Shown here piece by piece: positions 1 to 10,181 of a DNA stretch of 64,000 bases; the first letter of the stretch is position 1, and each line of letters starts with the position of its first letter. The translations under genes were made by a program, and so were the position numbers. The stretch is from Saussurea involucrata (Eukaryota; Streptophyta; Magnoliopsida; Asterales; Asteraceae): positions 141,658,983 through 141,722,982 of the forward strand of contig CM066319.1 in the NCBI GenBank assembly GCA_033807775.1, given 5' to 3'. Under the pieces are notes generated by a model, which was given only the letters and a program-made list of their open reading frames with translations, was not told the origin of the DNA and made no database searches.

Positions 1-1133
1 ATATATACGTATTCATATATATATATTTTTTTTGTAGGACAATTTTGGAGAAAAATAGTCGATTATTTCAACTCAAGTCGCCAACATCAACGCAAGAAAG
101 ACCAAGTACAATCCAAATGGAGTGACATGAACAAAAAAAATGATGAAGTTCAACGGGATCTACAATAATCTAAGAGCCCAATATAAATCCGGATGGGGTG
201 ACGCGGACTTCATGGAGAGGGCACACACGATGTATCGGTCCGAAAATAACGAAAAGCCTTTTTCCCACGAGGCGGCTTGGAGAATTGTGAAAGGCCACCC
301 TAAGTGGAAGATCGTACATTCCATGGACGATAACCCGAGGCCCTCAAAACGGAGCAAGTCCACGTCGGATTCAAACCCAAACACGACGTCTTCTGACGCA
401 CGTGTTCGGTTCAACCTTAATGAAGAAAGCCATGAGGAGGAGGATGTCTTCGTACAAGAACCGACACGACCGACGGGGAGAGATAAAGGTAAACGTGTCG
501 CGTCATCCTCCACAAAGACGGCGGAAAAGGACGAGGCGTTGAAGAATCTTATGGCGTATGTCGAGAATATAAACGTTGAAAATAAAAAAAGACTAACCGT
601 GGAGGAGGAAATGTTGAAAACCGCGAGGGACAAAGCCGAGGCGACAAAGACAAAAGCGGAAGCGGCAAAGACAAAAGCGGTAACTTTGAAACAAAGAGAA
701 ATGCGGAAAGATCTCAAGTTTTACATCAGTCCACATGATCATCTCATGGGTAACGAGTTAAATGCGGTTTTAGCCCACAAAGAGTTGCTTCGACAACTAT
801 ATGGTTGGTGAAATTTGTAGTTTTTTAATTTGAAATTATGTATTTTTTATGTTTTTAATTTGGTTATGTAAGGTTAAAATTGTAGTTTCAATTTATGAAA
901 TATTTTATTAATTGTTTTATCTTATATTAAATTATAAATTATTTATAAAATTTAAATTATTTAAATTAATATACTTGTAACAAAAATAAAAATAAAAATA
1001 AATAAAAGATGGGATGGTGGTGTGGGATGGATGTGGGGGTTTGTGGGTTAGAATGAGTTGGAAGGGAAAAATGATGTGGCGCTGATGTGGCAGTGAAAAA
1101 GTGTGGGTTAGAATGGGATGGATGCGGATGGTC
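1..1133 (+). mobile_element. PIF/Harbinger-type DNA transposon, right-hand part
   Basis: The window opens inside an element whose right end is at 1133 (gatgcggatggtc), followed by TTA, the usual Harbinger target trinucleotide. The last 130 bp are a G-rich subterminal stretch made of variants of gggatggatg and gtgggttagaatg, typical of Harbinger ends. The ORF1 exon at 38-811 supports the assignment. The left end, transposase and 5' duplication lie outside the window, so the element cannot be called complete. 812-1000 is AT-rich 3' flank of the gene with no further coding signal. Confidence 0.7.
38..811 (+). pseudogene. Harbinger ORF1-like Myb/SANT plus NAM-associated C-terminal domain protein, last exon
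   Basis: The exon starts after a splice acceptor (tttttgtag, 29-37). Its first codons give QFWRKIVDYFN followed by WSDMNK, the helical core of the Myb/SANT-like DNA-binding domain in plant PIF/Harbinger ORF1 proteins, often annotated as glutathione S-transferase T3-like. After a basic/acidic linker there is a lysine/alanine-rich helix (residues about 140-185 of the open frame) and the C-terminal motif KDLKFYISPHDHLMG, the hallmark of the NAM-associated C-terminal domain. In this family the protein binds element ends and partners the DDE transposase. The frame entering from the splice site and the frame from 140 differ by one base; the break lies in the A-run at about 130-138, so the copy is probably dead, although a sequencing error in the homopolymer is possible. 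Upstream exons are outside the window. Confidence 0.75.
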
Positions 1134-1136
1134 TTA

Positions 1137-1673
1137 CACTTCTGGTCCTGGACTTCTAGTTTCAGGATTTAGCAGTTTAAGTCCCTGTAGTTTAGGTTTT
1201 TGTTTTGGTCTGTTTTAGTCCCTTTAGTTTTAAGTTGTAGATTTTTACATTTTTAGTCCTTTGAGTTTTACTCTTTTTAGGATTTTTCATTTTTAGTCCT
1301 TTGAGTCTTAATTTTAGAATTTTTGTCATTTTTAGTACTTGTTTTTCGTTTTAGTTTCGTAAGTTGTCAGTTTTAGTCCTCATTTTTCATTATTTTTCAT
1401 TTTTCATCGTTTTTATCAGTCTTTACCTGCAATTAATCATAACTGATATATCTTTTTCGTGTTTTGCAGGTTTGTCGATTTAATGTCTAGGTTTCTGCAT
1501 TAATTTTTCGGAATTAATTTTTGGAGACAAATTTACAATTTGTTTTTCAAATTTTATTTCTGAAAATTTTTCTGACTTTAATCGTGTTTTCTCTGATCGT
1601 TCAAACGCACAAATTCTACTTCTCACGAAGTATCTGTTAACGATCCGACGTTTTTTAAAATTTCAGGTAACAA
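1137..1673 (+). other. T-rich non-coding leader, no gene
   Basis: About 540 bp with no supportable ORF. The first half has loose repeats of tttttagtcctttgagttt. The second half ends in a tract resembling a splice acceptor (tttttaaaatttcag, to about 1666) just before the gag start at 1674. It probably represents the untranslated leader of the retroelement that follows. No 5' LTR matching the 3' LTR at 6041 is present here. Confidence 0.4.
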
Positions 1674-3315
1674 TGTGTCTAGAGGAGAAAAATGTTATTC
1701 TCAAGGACATGATGTCAACTTCCGACCCTCTTGTGAAATGTATTCATATACAAAAAGTCCAACAAGATAAGTTAGATGAAGAAATCAAGAGAATCAATTG
1801 CTTATAAAAAATGATATATTGCGAGAGCAAGAGATTCTCATTGATAACTTGAAAAAGAAAAAGGACGAATTTGATGGGGCTCTAGCGTATCATTCGGAAA
1901 GAATGACTGAATGCAAAACAAAACTAGCGTATTCGGAAGCTAGGAAAAATGAACTTGAACATCGTTTGCGTGATTATAAAGACAAAAACACCAGTCTCCT
2001 TAATGAAGTTATAGGATTGGAAGGAAGACTTTACGATATCGTTCAAACTGAACAAACAAGGGAGATAGAAAATCTGAAAGAAGAGATATGTACATTACAG
2101 AAAACTAATCAAGATCTCCAACAACAACTTTCTGATCTGAAAACACAAGCTGGTGTGAAGAAGTGTGATTGTGAATCTAAAGCAAATCTGATGCTTTCTT
2201 TAGAGGAAAAGAATGTCGAGCTCACAAAGAAAATATCTGAGTTTGAACAAGTAATGAGAAAGGATAACGAAGATATTCAAAAAGAAAGATCTTTTTTTGA
2301 AAAAGAAAGGGCAAGCTTTGGAAATAAATTTTCTGAGTTTTCCAAGAAGTGTTTTGATGAAAAGAAAGCTATTGAGCTTAGATGTATAAAACTTTCAAAT
2401 CAAAACTCCGATTTTGAAAAAGTTTTATTTTTAGAAAAGAAAAAGCTTGAGAAAAAGATGTCTGGGTTTGATGTCGAAAGAAAAGTTTTTGAATCAAAAA
2501 GTGTTGAGCTTTCAATGCAAATATCTAATTTGGAGAAAGAATTAGACATCGAAATAAAAGAATCTGAAAGGAAGAAAATTAAAGATTTTCAAGCGAAAAG
2601 TGTGAAAGATGTCTATTCAGATGAAAGAAAAGTGTTTCAGGCTGAAATCTCAAAGCTAACGAGGAGAGTGTCTGCTTTAGCATCGGAAGCTATGAAAGAG
2701 CAGAAGATCAAATCTGATCTACAAAAGAAGTTTGATTTGATTTCTCGAGAAAGGAATGTTCTGTCCGACAAGGTTCTGAAACTGGAAGCAATTAACATCG
2801 TTGAATTATCTGAACAATCTAGTGCCGATACTATTGTTCAATCGTCATATGATGATTCAACTGCTTCTGGTTCAAGTCATGAACATCTTTCTTCGGCAAA
2901 GTCCGTCAAATCAAGCACTCCTTCAAAGGATCAGATGCGCCCTTCTAATCTTTTCTACAACCATGCCGCTACAAGTTCAGATACTCCTATCTTTAAGCCT
3001 GTTAAGATGGTTTGGAAAGTGAAAGGATCTTCACCTGAAAAAGATGTGCCAAAATCATCTGTTCCTCCACCCGCCGTGAACAAGAAGAACAATCCTCCTA
3101 TAGGTAAGTCTTTTGTTAAACCTAATCTTGTTTATTCTGCAAATCATTTGATTAGGTTAGCACAAAAGCACATATGCTGTTCTTATTGTGGAACTAATGG
3201 TTTTGTTAAGAAAGAAGATGTTCAGTACTGGTATGGTACTTACAATATTCCTTCAAATCGATCTGCACATAACAAGCCAGGACCCAATTGGCAATGGGTA
3301 CCAAAATCTATTTAA
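1674..3315 (+). pseudogene. Copia-type Gag, long coiled coil with degenerate zinc knuckle
   Basis: The best start is the ATG at 1674 (MCLEEKNV); this frame stops at 1803-1805 and the rest of the protein lies in another frame, so there is one frameshift near 1798. The main open frame (to 3315, about 505 codons) is a heptad-rich Lys/Glu coiled coil over residues 1-330, then a Ser-rich linker, then CCSYCGTNGFVKKEDVQYW and the ending GPNWQWVPKSI. The last segment occupies the place of the second CCHC knuckle and the Gag/Pol joint in copia elements, but only the first two cysteines of the knuckle remain. It is clearly homologous to the gag at 34550-35989 (shared KLS-QNSDFEK-LFLEK). The UBN2 capsid-like N-terminus present in that copy is missing. 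Capsid function is inferred from the family only. Confidence 0.7.
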
Positions 3316-3327
3316 TCTGTTTTGCAG
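3298..3327 (+). promoter_or_regulatory. Gag stop codon with splice-acceptor-like tract
   Basis: Directly after the conserved tryptophan of WVPK, the sequence reads GTACC, the in-frame TAA stop, then ttaatctgttttgcag. This resembles a branch point, pyrimidine tract and AG acceptor. The same module occurs at 35972-36002 and 62535-62566. The interval itself (30 nt) is too short for a normal plant intron, so use as an acceptor for an upstream donor, or simple decay, are both possible. Confidence 0.4.
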
Positions 3328-3520
3328 GTTTATCATGTGCGGTGCTGAATGCCTAATTACTACCAAACACATGACTGGAAAACATAAGAGAAGTGTGCAA
3401 CTTGAAGAAGAGTACTTGTGCTAAAACCATATGCATAATTTCAGGGGGATAGATTCTAAATTTTTGATATGTTTGTGCTTATTGACATATCTTTTTATGC
3501 TTCTTTGTAGGGGGAGCGTA

Positions 3521-3780
3521 ATGGTTTCTAAACACATCAGTTTAGAACCCGGACTTCAATGAGTTTATGGCTTCTAAACACATCAGTTTAGAACTCGAAC
3601 ATAAAAGGTTTATGGTTTCTGAATACTTCAGTTCAGAACCCGCTTTTCAAAGAGATTATGGTTTCTGAATAATTCAGTTCAGAACCCGCTTTTCAAAGTC
3701 ATTATGGCTTCTAAACACTTCAGTTTAGAACCCGACCTTTAAATGTGTTTGACTTCTGATCATATCAGATCAGGACTCGC
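3521..3780 (+). repeat. Six-unit array of small hairpins, period about 46 bp
   Basis: Each unit starts ATGG(T/C) and contains an inverted repeat with a 6 nt loop: TTCTAAAC-ACATCA-GTTTAGAA in units 1 and 2, TTCTGAA...TTCAGAA in units 3 and 4, TTCTAAAC...GTTTAGAA in unit 5, and TTCTGATC...GATCAGGA in unit 6. Each stem is followed by C(C/T)CG. The A-to-G changes on the left arm are matched by T-to-C changes on the right arm, so pairing is kept. A three-unit version lies at 36074-36180 in copy 2. The function is unknown. Confidence 0.8.
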
Positions 3781-6040
3781 TCTTAATCTTTAAAAAAAAT
3801 AGCCTTTGACTGTTACATGTGCTAATTTTGTCAAATTAAGATCTTTGCATATTTTGAGTGGGAGCTTATCGAATTCTTAAATCAGTCGATCATAATTTGA
3901 GGGGGAGATAATACTGATGACTGTAAGTATCTTCTTAACTTAACTTGAGACTGTTTGAAAGAAGAACGACTTTTAAACACGAAAAATTGTTTTCTTAAAT
4001 GTTCAAACCACTTCTCTAATTCAAACAGATTTTATAATTTTAGAAGTGTGATTTTAAATGTTTTTCATGATTATCTCAGATTACATCATTATTTCTGACC
4101 GTGTGTTTCCAAAGATTAATACTTGCGTATTATCTTGTCTATATACTTTCAAGTATTCATACACACCGGTTCAGCTTCATATTGACTTTGTTATTACCAC
4201 GTCTCAAAACGAAACAACTTTTCGATGGTAATACTCCCGTTTGTAATTCAAAGTTTGTTGAGCATCATACATTCATTCAGCGTGCGAACTTAAACGTTTC
4301 ATTCAACGATTGTTTATATTTGTTCATATAAACAACATCCAATTCTTTGATACCCTAAGCGTTCATGATTATATTTCATGTTTGATCTGATTGATACATT
4401 GTCAGATTCACAAACAAGTCTTTCAAATTCATTTCATTCATTCAATATTCTTGTTGTGTGAAATCTTCAACGTTCAAATGCTCAAATATTTCATGATATA
4501 ATTGAGGAGCATACATTCTGATGACAATGTAATTTAAAAGCTGAGATTCATATTTGTTCAAGATAAACTGTTGAGCAACATATCTTTTAGGACAACATTC
4601 ATGGGAATCAGTGTGAGAGCTTAAAAGAACTTCTATGGATCCACGTTAACCAGTGTTTCCTACCCAATAAGTTATCCTTGAGTGATTGAGGGGTGAGGGG
4701 TCAAAATCAAAGAGTGGGGGAGATAACTCATCCGGTTGAGTAATCTCATTGTGCTGAGGTAAAATGAAAAAGAGAGTTTGGTTATAAGTGAGCAAATGAA
4801 AAACAGAAAGAGGGTGTGAGAACAGAGTTAAAAGAATAAGAGAACTCTGCACCAGCCACTTTCTGAGTCGGGCATCCACATTACTGATTGGTTCACATTC
4901 TTTGGTGACCATCATTGAAACAGGCAACTAGCCCATGCCAACTCTTGCATTAAACCCCACCAGCTACTCATTTCTTTCTCAACAACGAAATGTTTCAATT
5001 TTCTTGGGGATGCAGCATATTATCTATCCAATCTTCACTCGGAAGGTTTGGATATTGAAAAGAAGGAAGTTTGCCCCACCTTCGCTCTTCAATCATGCAC
5101 ATTGAGTCTGTGGAAACTTGTTGCTGTCTCAACAGTTTACACAATTTGAGCCTAATTATTAAATCAAGCATAAGTTGCTTCAATCATTTCTACACTTGCA
5201 CGTACACACAAGGAATATGTTTTCTTGTCATAACGTTCATAGAAATTCCTTCGTGTTTTTCGATTATTGAATGGAAGCCCTGGAGGAGTGAACATAAAAA
5301 AAGCTCATTTCCAAAGTGCATTTGTTGTACTAAGTGGCTCCGTGCAACTTACAGGCATTCTAACTGATTCATCCGTTGTTTCAGGGTTACCACTTTATAT
5401 TATCTGAATTTGAAAAGATTCGGACAAACATTTTTGGAATTGACGGTTAAACAGGTCAAAAGGAGGAGATTGTTTCTGGTATTCAAAGAGACTGCTGAAA
5501 TTGAAAAGAATTTTGATGATTATGATGCTCACAATCATCAAAAAAGGGGGAGAAATATCAATCAGAAGAAAAGGCGGAGATAATTCGAATATTTCAATCT
5601 CCGAAAGTCAAAGTTGATATTTGTCAAAGTCAAAGAAGTTCAAGATAAAGTGTTTCCAAGAGATAAGTTCAAGACAGTTTGTTCAAGATGATTAAATGTG
5701 TGAAGATACAAAGACAGTTCGTGCTTAAAGATTATTCAAGAATGTCTTAAAGCTCAAAGCCCGTTGAAACCTCAAATCCTGTTCATAATTCAAAGACTGA
5801 AGAATTTGCCAAAAGACCAATGATTTGAAGATTATAAAGATTTTGTTTGAAGACCTTGATCAACTTTTCTCAAATTTGAAGTTCGTGTTTCAAGACTTGT
5901 TGACTATTTGTTTCGGAAGAGCCTAAATGAAGATTTAAAGCCGCCAAAGTGGATTCTTGAAGATAAAGCTTTTCTAAAGGTTAAAGAGCTGAAGACTATA
6001 GTCCTATTTTTTTTTAAATCTTGGATCCATAGGGGGAGAT
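3781..6040 (+). other. Non-coding internal region of retroelement copy 1
   Basis: There is no convincing ORF; short frames have no family features. Repeated G-rich purine tracts of the type gggggagat occur at about 3900, 5461, 5546 and 6031. The 5461 tract (aggaggagattgttt) looks like a polypurine-tract/LTR junction but no LTR follows. 5600-6000 is a run of loosely repeated aagattcaagac-type sequence. The stem-loop at 5511-5543 is listed separately. Confidence 0.5.
5511..5543 (+). other. Conserved stem-loop with loop ATGATGCTCAC, copy 1
   Basis: The left arm TTTTGATGATT (5511-5521) pairs perfectly with AATCATCAAAA (5533-5543) across an 11 nt loop. It is followed at once by a gggggag purine tract. 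The counterpart at 37537-37571 keeps the loop but has different paired bases, which suggests selection on RNA structure. Confidence 0.65.
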
Positions 6041-6440
6041 TGTTAGTGCACAATGTATCCAAGATTTAGGACTAATTGTAATTAGTCAATATTTGTCAAA
6101 GGTCAAAGTCAACATTCAATTAGGTTTGATCAAAGGGTATTTAAACCCCTAATTGTTAGGGTTTGTGGGGAGAGGTCATTTGAGTATAGCCACCATAGTG
6201 TGTGTGTAGCCGCCTCCAAGAGAGAAAGTGTGTGCAAAATTCATATCTTCTACATTTTCTCAATCTATCCATGTTCTAATTGCTAAATCATTGTTACTTG
6301 ATTATTCTCATCATCAAAAATCCATTGGAAACCATCAAAAAATATTAGTTGTTGTATTAATTCATATGGGAAATATTAATTGTTGTATTAATTCATATGA
6401 AAAATATTAATTGTTGTATTAATTGTTGTGTATGTTCTTA
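6041..6440 (+). repeat. 3' LTR of retroelement copy 1
   Basis: It begins TGTTAGTGCAC right after the polypurine tract. A TATA-like TATTTAAA lies at 6138-6145, as expected for an LTR promoter. The last 100 bp contain a tandem of attaattgttgtattaattcatatg. No second LTR copy exists in the window and no clean CA end or target duplication was found, so the 3' edge is approximate. It is not obviously similar to the 284-296 bp LTRs of copy 2 beyond the first bases and the gtcaaagtcaa motif. Confidence 0.5.
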
Positions 6441-7624
6441 ATAACCCATCTCGTAACCATGTAAATACTTACAAGTGTTTGGTTGATGAGAATGAATACA
6501 TAGAAGAGGATTTGAGTTTAGGCTAAAATTTTCCGACGAAACCAAAATCGGAAGGTCATGGACGGCCGGAGAAGGTAGAGTTGAGTTTAGGGTTTGGGTT
6601 TCTTCGACTGTTCTTATTTCTTGTTCGATTATTTCTGATCTTGCATAAAATCGCACAGCTCCATGCTCTTCTTGATGCAACCCAAAAAATCAAACCCAAA
6701 AAATTGGGTTTATAGATCGGTTCATAACTTTCACAAATCCAACCCAAAAAATGGGGTTTACAGATCTGTTCATAACTTTCACAGATCCAACCCAAAAAAT
6801 CGAACCCAAAATGGGGTTTACAGATCTGCACACGTATGGCCAGCGATGAAGCAAACACACACACACACACACACATAAACACACACGAACCAAATCTGTG
6901 CAATGGGGTGGCCGGTGGTTGGTCGGTGTTAGAGGCGGCCGGAGTTGGAATGGGGTGCCGGCATGACCTCAGATCTGTGCAAACGAACCAGATCTCTTCT
7001 CTCGATCTCTCAGATCTTCTCGATTTTAAAGGTTTTGAGGGTTTTTGGTTTGGTTTTGTACAAATGATTAAATAGTATAAATGACGAAAACAAGATGGTG
7101 TTCTTCTCAGATCTCCTCTCGATCTCTCAGATCTCCCTTCATGTTCTTTATGTTCATATTCTTCAAGTTCTTCATAAAGAAGATGAAGATGCAAAAAGAA
7201 ATTAAAAAAAGGAAAAAAGGTTAAATAGTATAAATGACAAAAATACCCTTGGACTTAACGGAAGAAATGGACGGACGTTAGGGGCAGGGACCAAATCCAA
7301 TGGATTTTACAAACAATAGGGACCAAATCCGTAATTAACCCCCATCAGTCGGGGACCAAATCCGTAGTAAATGAAGTCTAGGGACGGAATCCATAATTTT
7401 GGACAAACCACAGGGACCAAATCCATAATTTACTTCTTTTTATAAATGTTAAACGGGTTAGAGGACTCGGGTTAGGGTTGAAATTTTATGATCTGTTTAT
7501 TAAACATGTCATGTTAGGGTTAGACACTCTCAACCCGTTAAACTTTGAACCCGACATGACACGACACGTCTGTCAGGTCAAATCATAGTGGTCCAAAACC
7601 AACAAATAGTTATAATAAAAACTA
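6441..7624. other. Unassigned intergenic DNA with short tandem repeats
   Basis: 6676-6828 holds three copies of a roughly 50 bp unit built on aacccaaaaaatggggtttacagatc (broken here as aacccaaaaaat / ggggtttacagatc). A CA microsatellite lies at 6854-6876. 7250-7440 repeats agggaccaaatccgtaatt four times, a motif often seen in plant repeat DNA. A 212-codon minus-strand frame crosses the tandem repeats and has no family features, so it is not called a gene. Confidence 0.5.
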
Positions 7625-7880
7625 GGGAATTTAATTAAAATACCCATTATTTGACTTTGACTTGCAAAAATACCCACAATCTCGCTCATTTTGCAAAAAT
7701 ACCCAAAAAATCCGCGGTGAGCCCCGCGATCGCGGGTCAGGGCCCACGTGTCATCTGACTTTGGCCAAAAGTTCCGCGGAGGCCCCTCAAGATTGCCCGC
7801 GGTACCCGTTTTGACACCCCAACTATTCCCGCAGTAGCACTTTCGGCCCCTGTCCCGCGGTGGGACCCGCGGTCGTGGGA
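7625..7880 (+). repeat. Left TIR of the MULE
   Basis: It pairs as an inverted copy with 17285-17538. Shared landmarks in order are aaaatacccacaatctcg, ccgcgatcgcgggtca, gcccacgtg, cgcggaggcccctcaagatt and ggcccctgtc. It is free of coding sequence; short frames through it are repeat artefacts. Confidence 0.9.
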
Positions 7881-7961
7881 TTGTCGCGCCAGGTGTCACC
7901 TTAGGGTTGAAACCCTAATTTCATTAATGGCAATCCCAACCCCCACCCTCCTAATCCGCGG

Positions 7962-7969
7962 CTATAAGA
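7962..7969 (+). promoter_or_regulatory. TATA box of the Ulp1-type gene
   Basis: CTATAAGA lies just inside the left TIR, about 100 bp before the ATG at 8070. Placing the promoter at the TIR edge is usual for MULE genes. Inferred from sequence and position only. Confidence 0.55.
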
Positions 7970-8090
7970 GGAGAGGGTGGGGGACCCCAATCCGGCCACC
8001 ACTTCTCTTTTAAATTTTCTCTCCCAAACTCTCTCAATTTGTCGTGTGGAATACGCGCTCGGTTTGAAGATGGCACGTGTTACTAGTTTG

Positions 8091-10181
8091 GTAAGTTTTT
8101 CTTAAGTTTGTTGTAGTTTTCCTTTATGTTGTTATTTTAAATTTTAAAATATATGATATGTATGTTGTTAGAGTTTTTTTTTAACTTTGTTGTATGTTTG
8201 AATTTGTTATTTGTATGTTATAATGTTGTGTTTATTATAGATGTTAGAGTTTTTTTTAAAGATGTTATAGTGTTTTTTTTAATAAAATTTAGTTAGAGTG
8301 GTTTTTATAAAAAGATGTTAAGAGTTTTAAAAAAAAAAGATGTTTAGTGTTTTTTATAAAAATAAATGTTAGAGTGTTTTTTATAAAAAAAATATGTTAG
8401 TGTTTTTTTTATAAAAAAGATGAGTTGTTTTTATAAAATGAAATGTTAGAGTGTTTTTTTATAAAAAAAATATGTTAATGTTTTTTTATAAAAAGATGAG
8501 TGTTTTTTTATAAAAATAAATGTTAGAGTGTTTTTTATAAAAAAATATGTTAATGTTTTTTTATAAAAAGATGAGTGTTTTTTTATAAAAATAAATGTTA
8601 GAGTGTTTTTTATAAAAAAATATGTTAATGTTTTTTTTAATAAAAAGATGAGTGATTTTTTATAAAAATAAATGTTAGTGTTTTTTATAAAAAAAATATG
8701 TTAGTGTTTTTCTTTTATAAAAATGTGAGTGTTTTTTATAAAAATAAATGTTTGAGTTTTTCTTATAAAAAAATTAGTGTTAATGTTTTATTTTATAAAA
8801 AGATGAGTGTTTTTTTATAAAAATAAATGTTAGAGTGTTTTTTATAAAAAAATATGTTAGTGTTTTTTTAATAAAAAGGTGAGTGTTTTTTATAAAAATA
8901 AATGTTTGAGTGTTTTTAAAAAAAATTAGTGTTAATGTTTTTTTTATAAAAAGATGAGTGTTTTTTATAAAAAAAAATATGTGAGAGTTTTTTTTTATAA
9001 AAATAAATGTTTGAGTGTTTTTTATAAAAAAATTAGTGTTTTTTTATAAAAAAGTTATGTTTTTTTATAAAAAAGTTAGTGTTTTTTATAAAAAGGTTTG
9101 TGTTTTTTTATAAAAATATATGTTTGATTATAGGTCCCCTAAACTTTGGTGAATGACAACTTAGGTCTCTAAACTTTGGTGAATGACAACTTAGGTCCCT
9201 AAATTTTGCTAAATTACAACTTAGGTCCCTAAACTTTGGTGAATGATAACTTAGGTCCCTAAACATTGGTGAATGACAACTTAGGTCCCCTAACTTTGCT
9301 AAATTATTTAATTGTTTATCTTTCTTTTGAGTTTCCTACTCATAAATAAATTTTGGAAGTCACACTTCCGAAGTCCTTATATGTATATGTAACATTTTAC
9401 GGAAAGATCCGTAAATGGTATGAATATATAAAAACATTTAAATTGGCTTCACATGCCACACTCAAATTCATTTTGGCCTCTTGCCAAAAGCATCTATATA
9501 TAACAATGTTATATTGAAATAAAATAAACCGCAACATATCTATTTGGATTTTGTCAAACGGGTGTAAATAGCCCTAATGTATGTGGGGACTTAAGCAATC
9601 CTTGTGATTCCCCTGCTACCTGGAAGTCCAATAAATTGAGTGGTTTCTTTTCTAAAACTAAAATAGACGAATAATTATCAACACAATAAACCAAACAAGC
9701 AAAAGCATCTATATATAACAATGTTATATTGAAATAAAATAAACCGCAACATATCTATTTAGATTTTGTCAAACGGGTGTAAATAGCCCTAAGGTATGTG
9801 GGGACTTAAGCAATACTTGTGATTCCCCTGCTACCTGGAAGTCCAATAGATTGAGTGGTTTCTTTTCTAAAACTAAAATAGACGAATAATTATCAACACA
9901 ATAAACCAAACAAGCAAAAGCATCTATATATAACAATGTTATATTGAAATAAAATAAACCACAACATATCTATTTGGATTTTGTCAAACGGATGTAAATA
10001 GCCCTAAGGTATGTGGGGACTTAAGCAATCCTTGTGATTCCCCTGCTACCTGGAAGTCCAATAGATTGTGTGGGTTCTTTTCTAAAACTAAAATAGACAA
10101 ATAATTATCAACACAATAAACCAAACAAGCAAAAGCATCTATATATAACACTAACTATAACATCCGTGAATGACTATGTAG
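8091..10181 (+). repeat. Repeat-expanded first intron of the Ulp1 gene
   Basis: Three consecutive tandem arrays fill the intron. 8160-9125 is a T/A-rich array with a 60-70 bp unit (atgttagagtgtttttta / taaaaagatgagtg). 9132-9300 has about five copies of a 31 bp unit (aggtccctaaactttgg / tgaatgacaactt). 9490-10157 has 3.1 copies of an exact 215 bp unit starting gcatctatatataac at 9490, 9705, 9920 and 10135. Nothing in it is coding. The acceptor is tatgtag at 10175-10181. Confidence 0.85.

Larger units (their letters stand above)
1674..6440 (+). mobile_element. Gag-only Ty1/copia-type LTR retroelement, copy 1 (5' LTR missing)
   Basis: The order is coiled-coil gag (1674-3315), a hairpin array (3521-3780), about 1.7 kb of coding-empty sequence, a conserved stem-loop (5511-5543), a polypurine tract (agggggagat, 6031-6040) and an LTR starting TGTTAG at 6041. 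The same order is found in the intact copy at 33157-38340, which is why this is called a family member. No integrase, reverse transcriptase or RNase H is present; a short match to the protease HMTG region (cacatgactggaaaa, near 3368) is all that remains of pol. The 5' LTR and primer binding site are not visible, so this copy is truncated or mosaic. The right border near 6440 is an estimate. Confidence 0.65.

Noticed and set aside
160..717. Long minus-strand ORF of 185 codons opposite the Harbinger ORF1 exon
   Set aside because: It is antisense to a well-supported exon and has no family features; Ser/Phe-rich composition is the complement of Lys/Glu-rich coding.
3298..3327. A genuine 30-32 nt spliceosomal intron at the gag/pol junction
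   Set aside because: Plant introns are rarely under about 60 nt. I keep the module as a finding but do not call the interval an intron.
6556..7194. Minus-strand ORF of 212 codons
   Set aside because: It runs through a CA microsatellite and tandem repeats, which creates the repeated CKPHFLGWICESYE peptide; no domain or promoter was seen.
7573..7899. Minus-strand ORF of 108 codons and its mirror at 17339-17548
   Set aside because: Both lie in the MULE inverted repeats; a frame open in both arms reflects their GC-rich sequence and not a gene.
9490..10157. CRISPR-like regular repeats
   Set aside because: The 215 bp units are direct tandem copies without spacers, in a plant intron.
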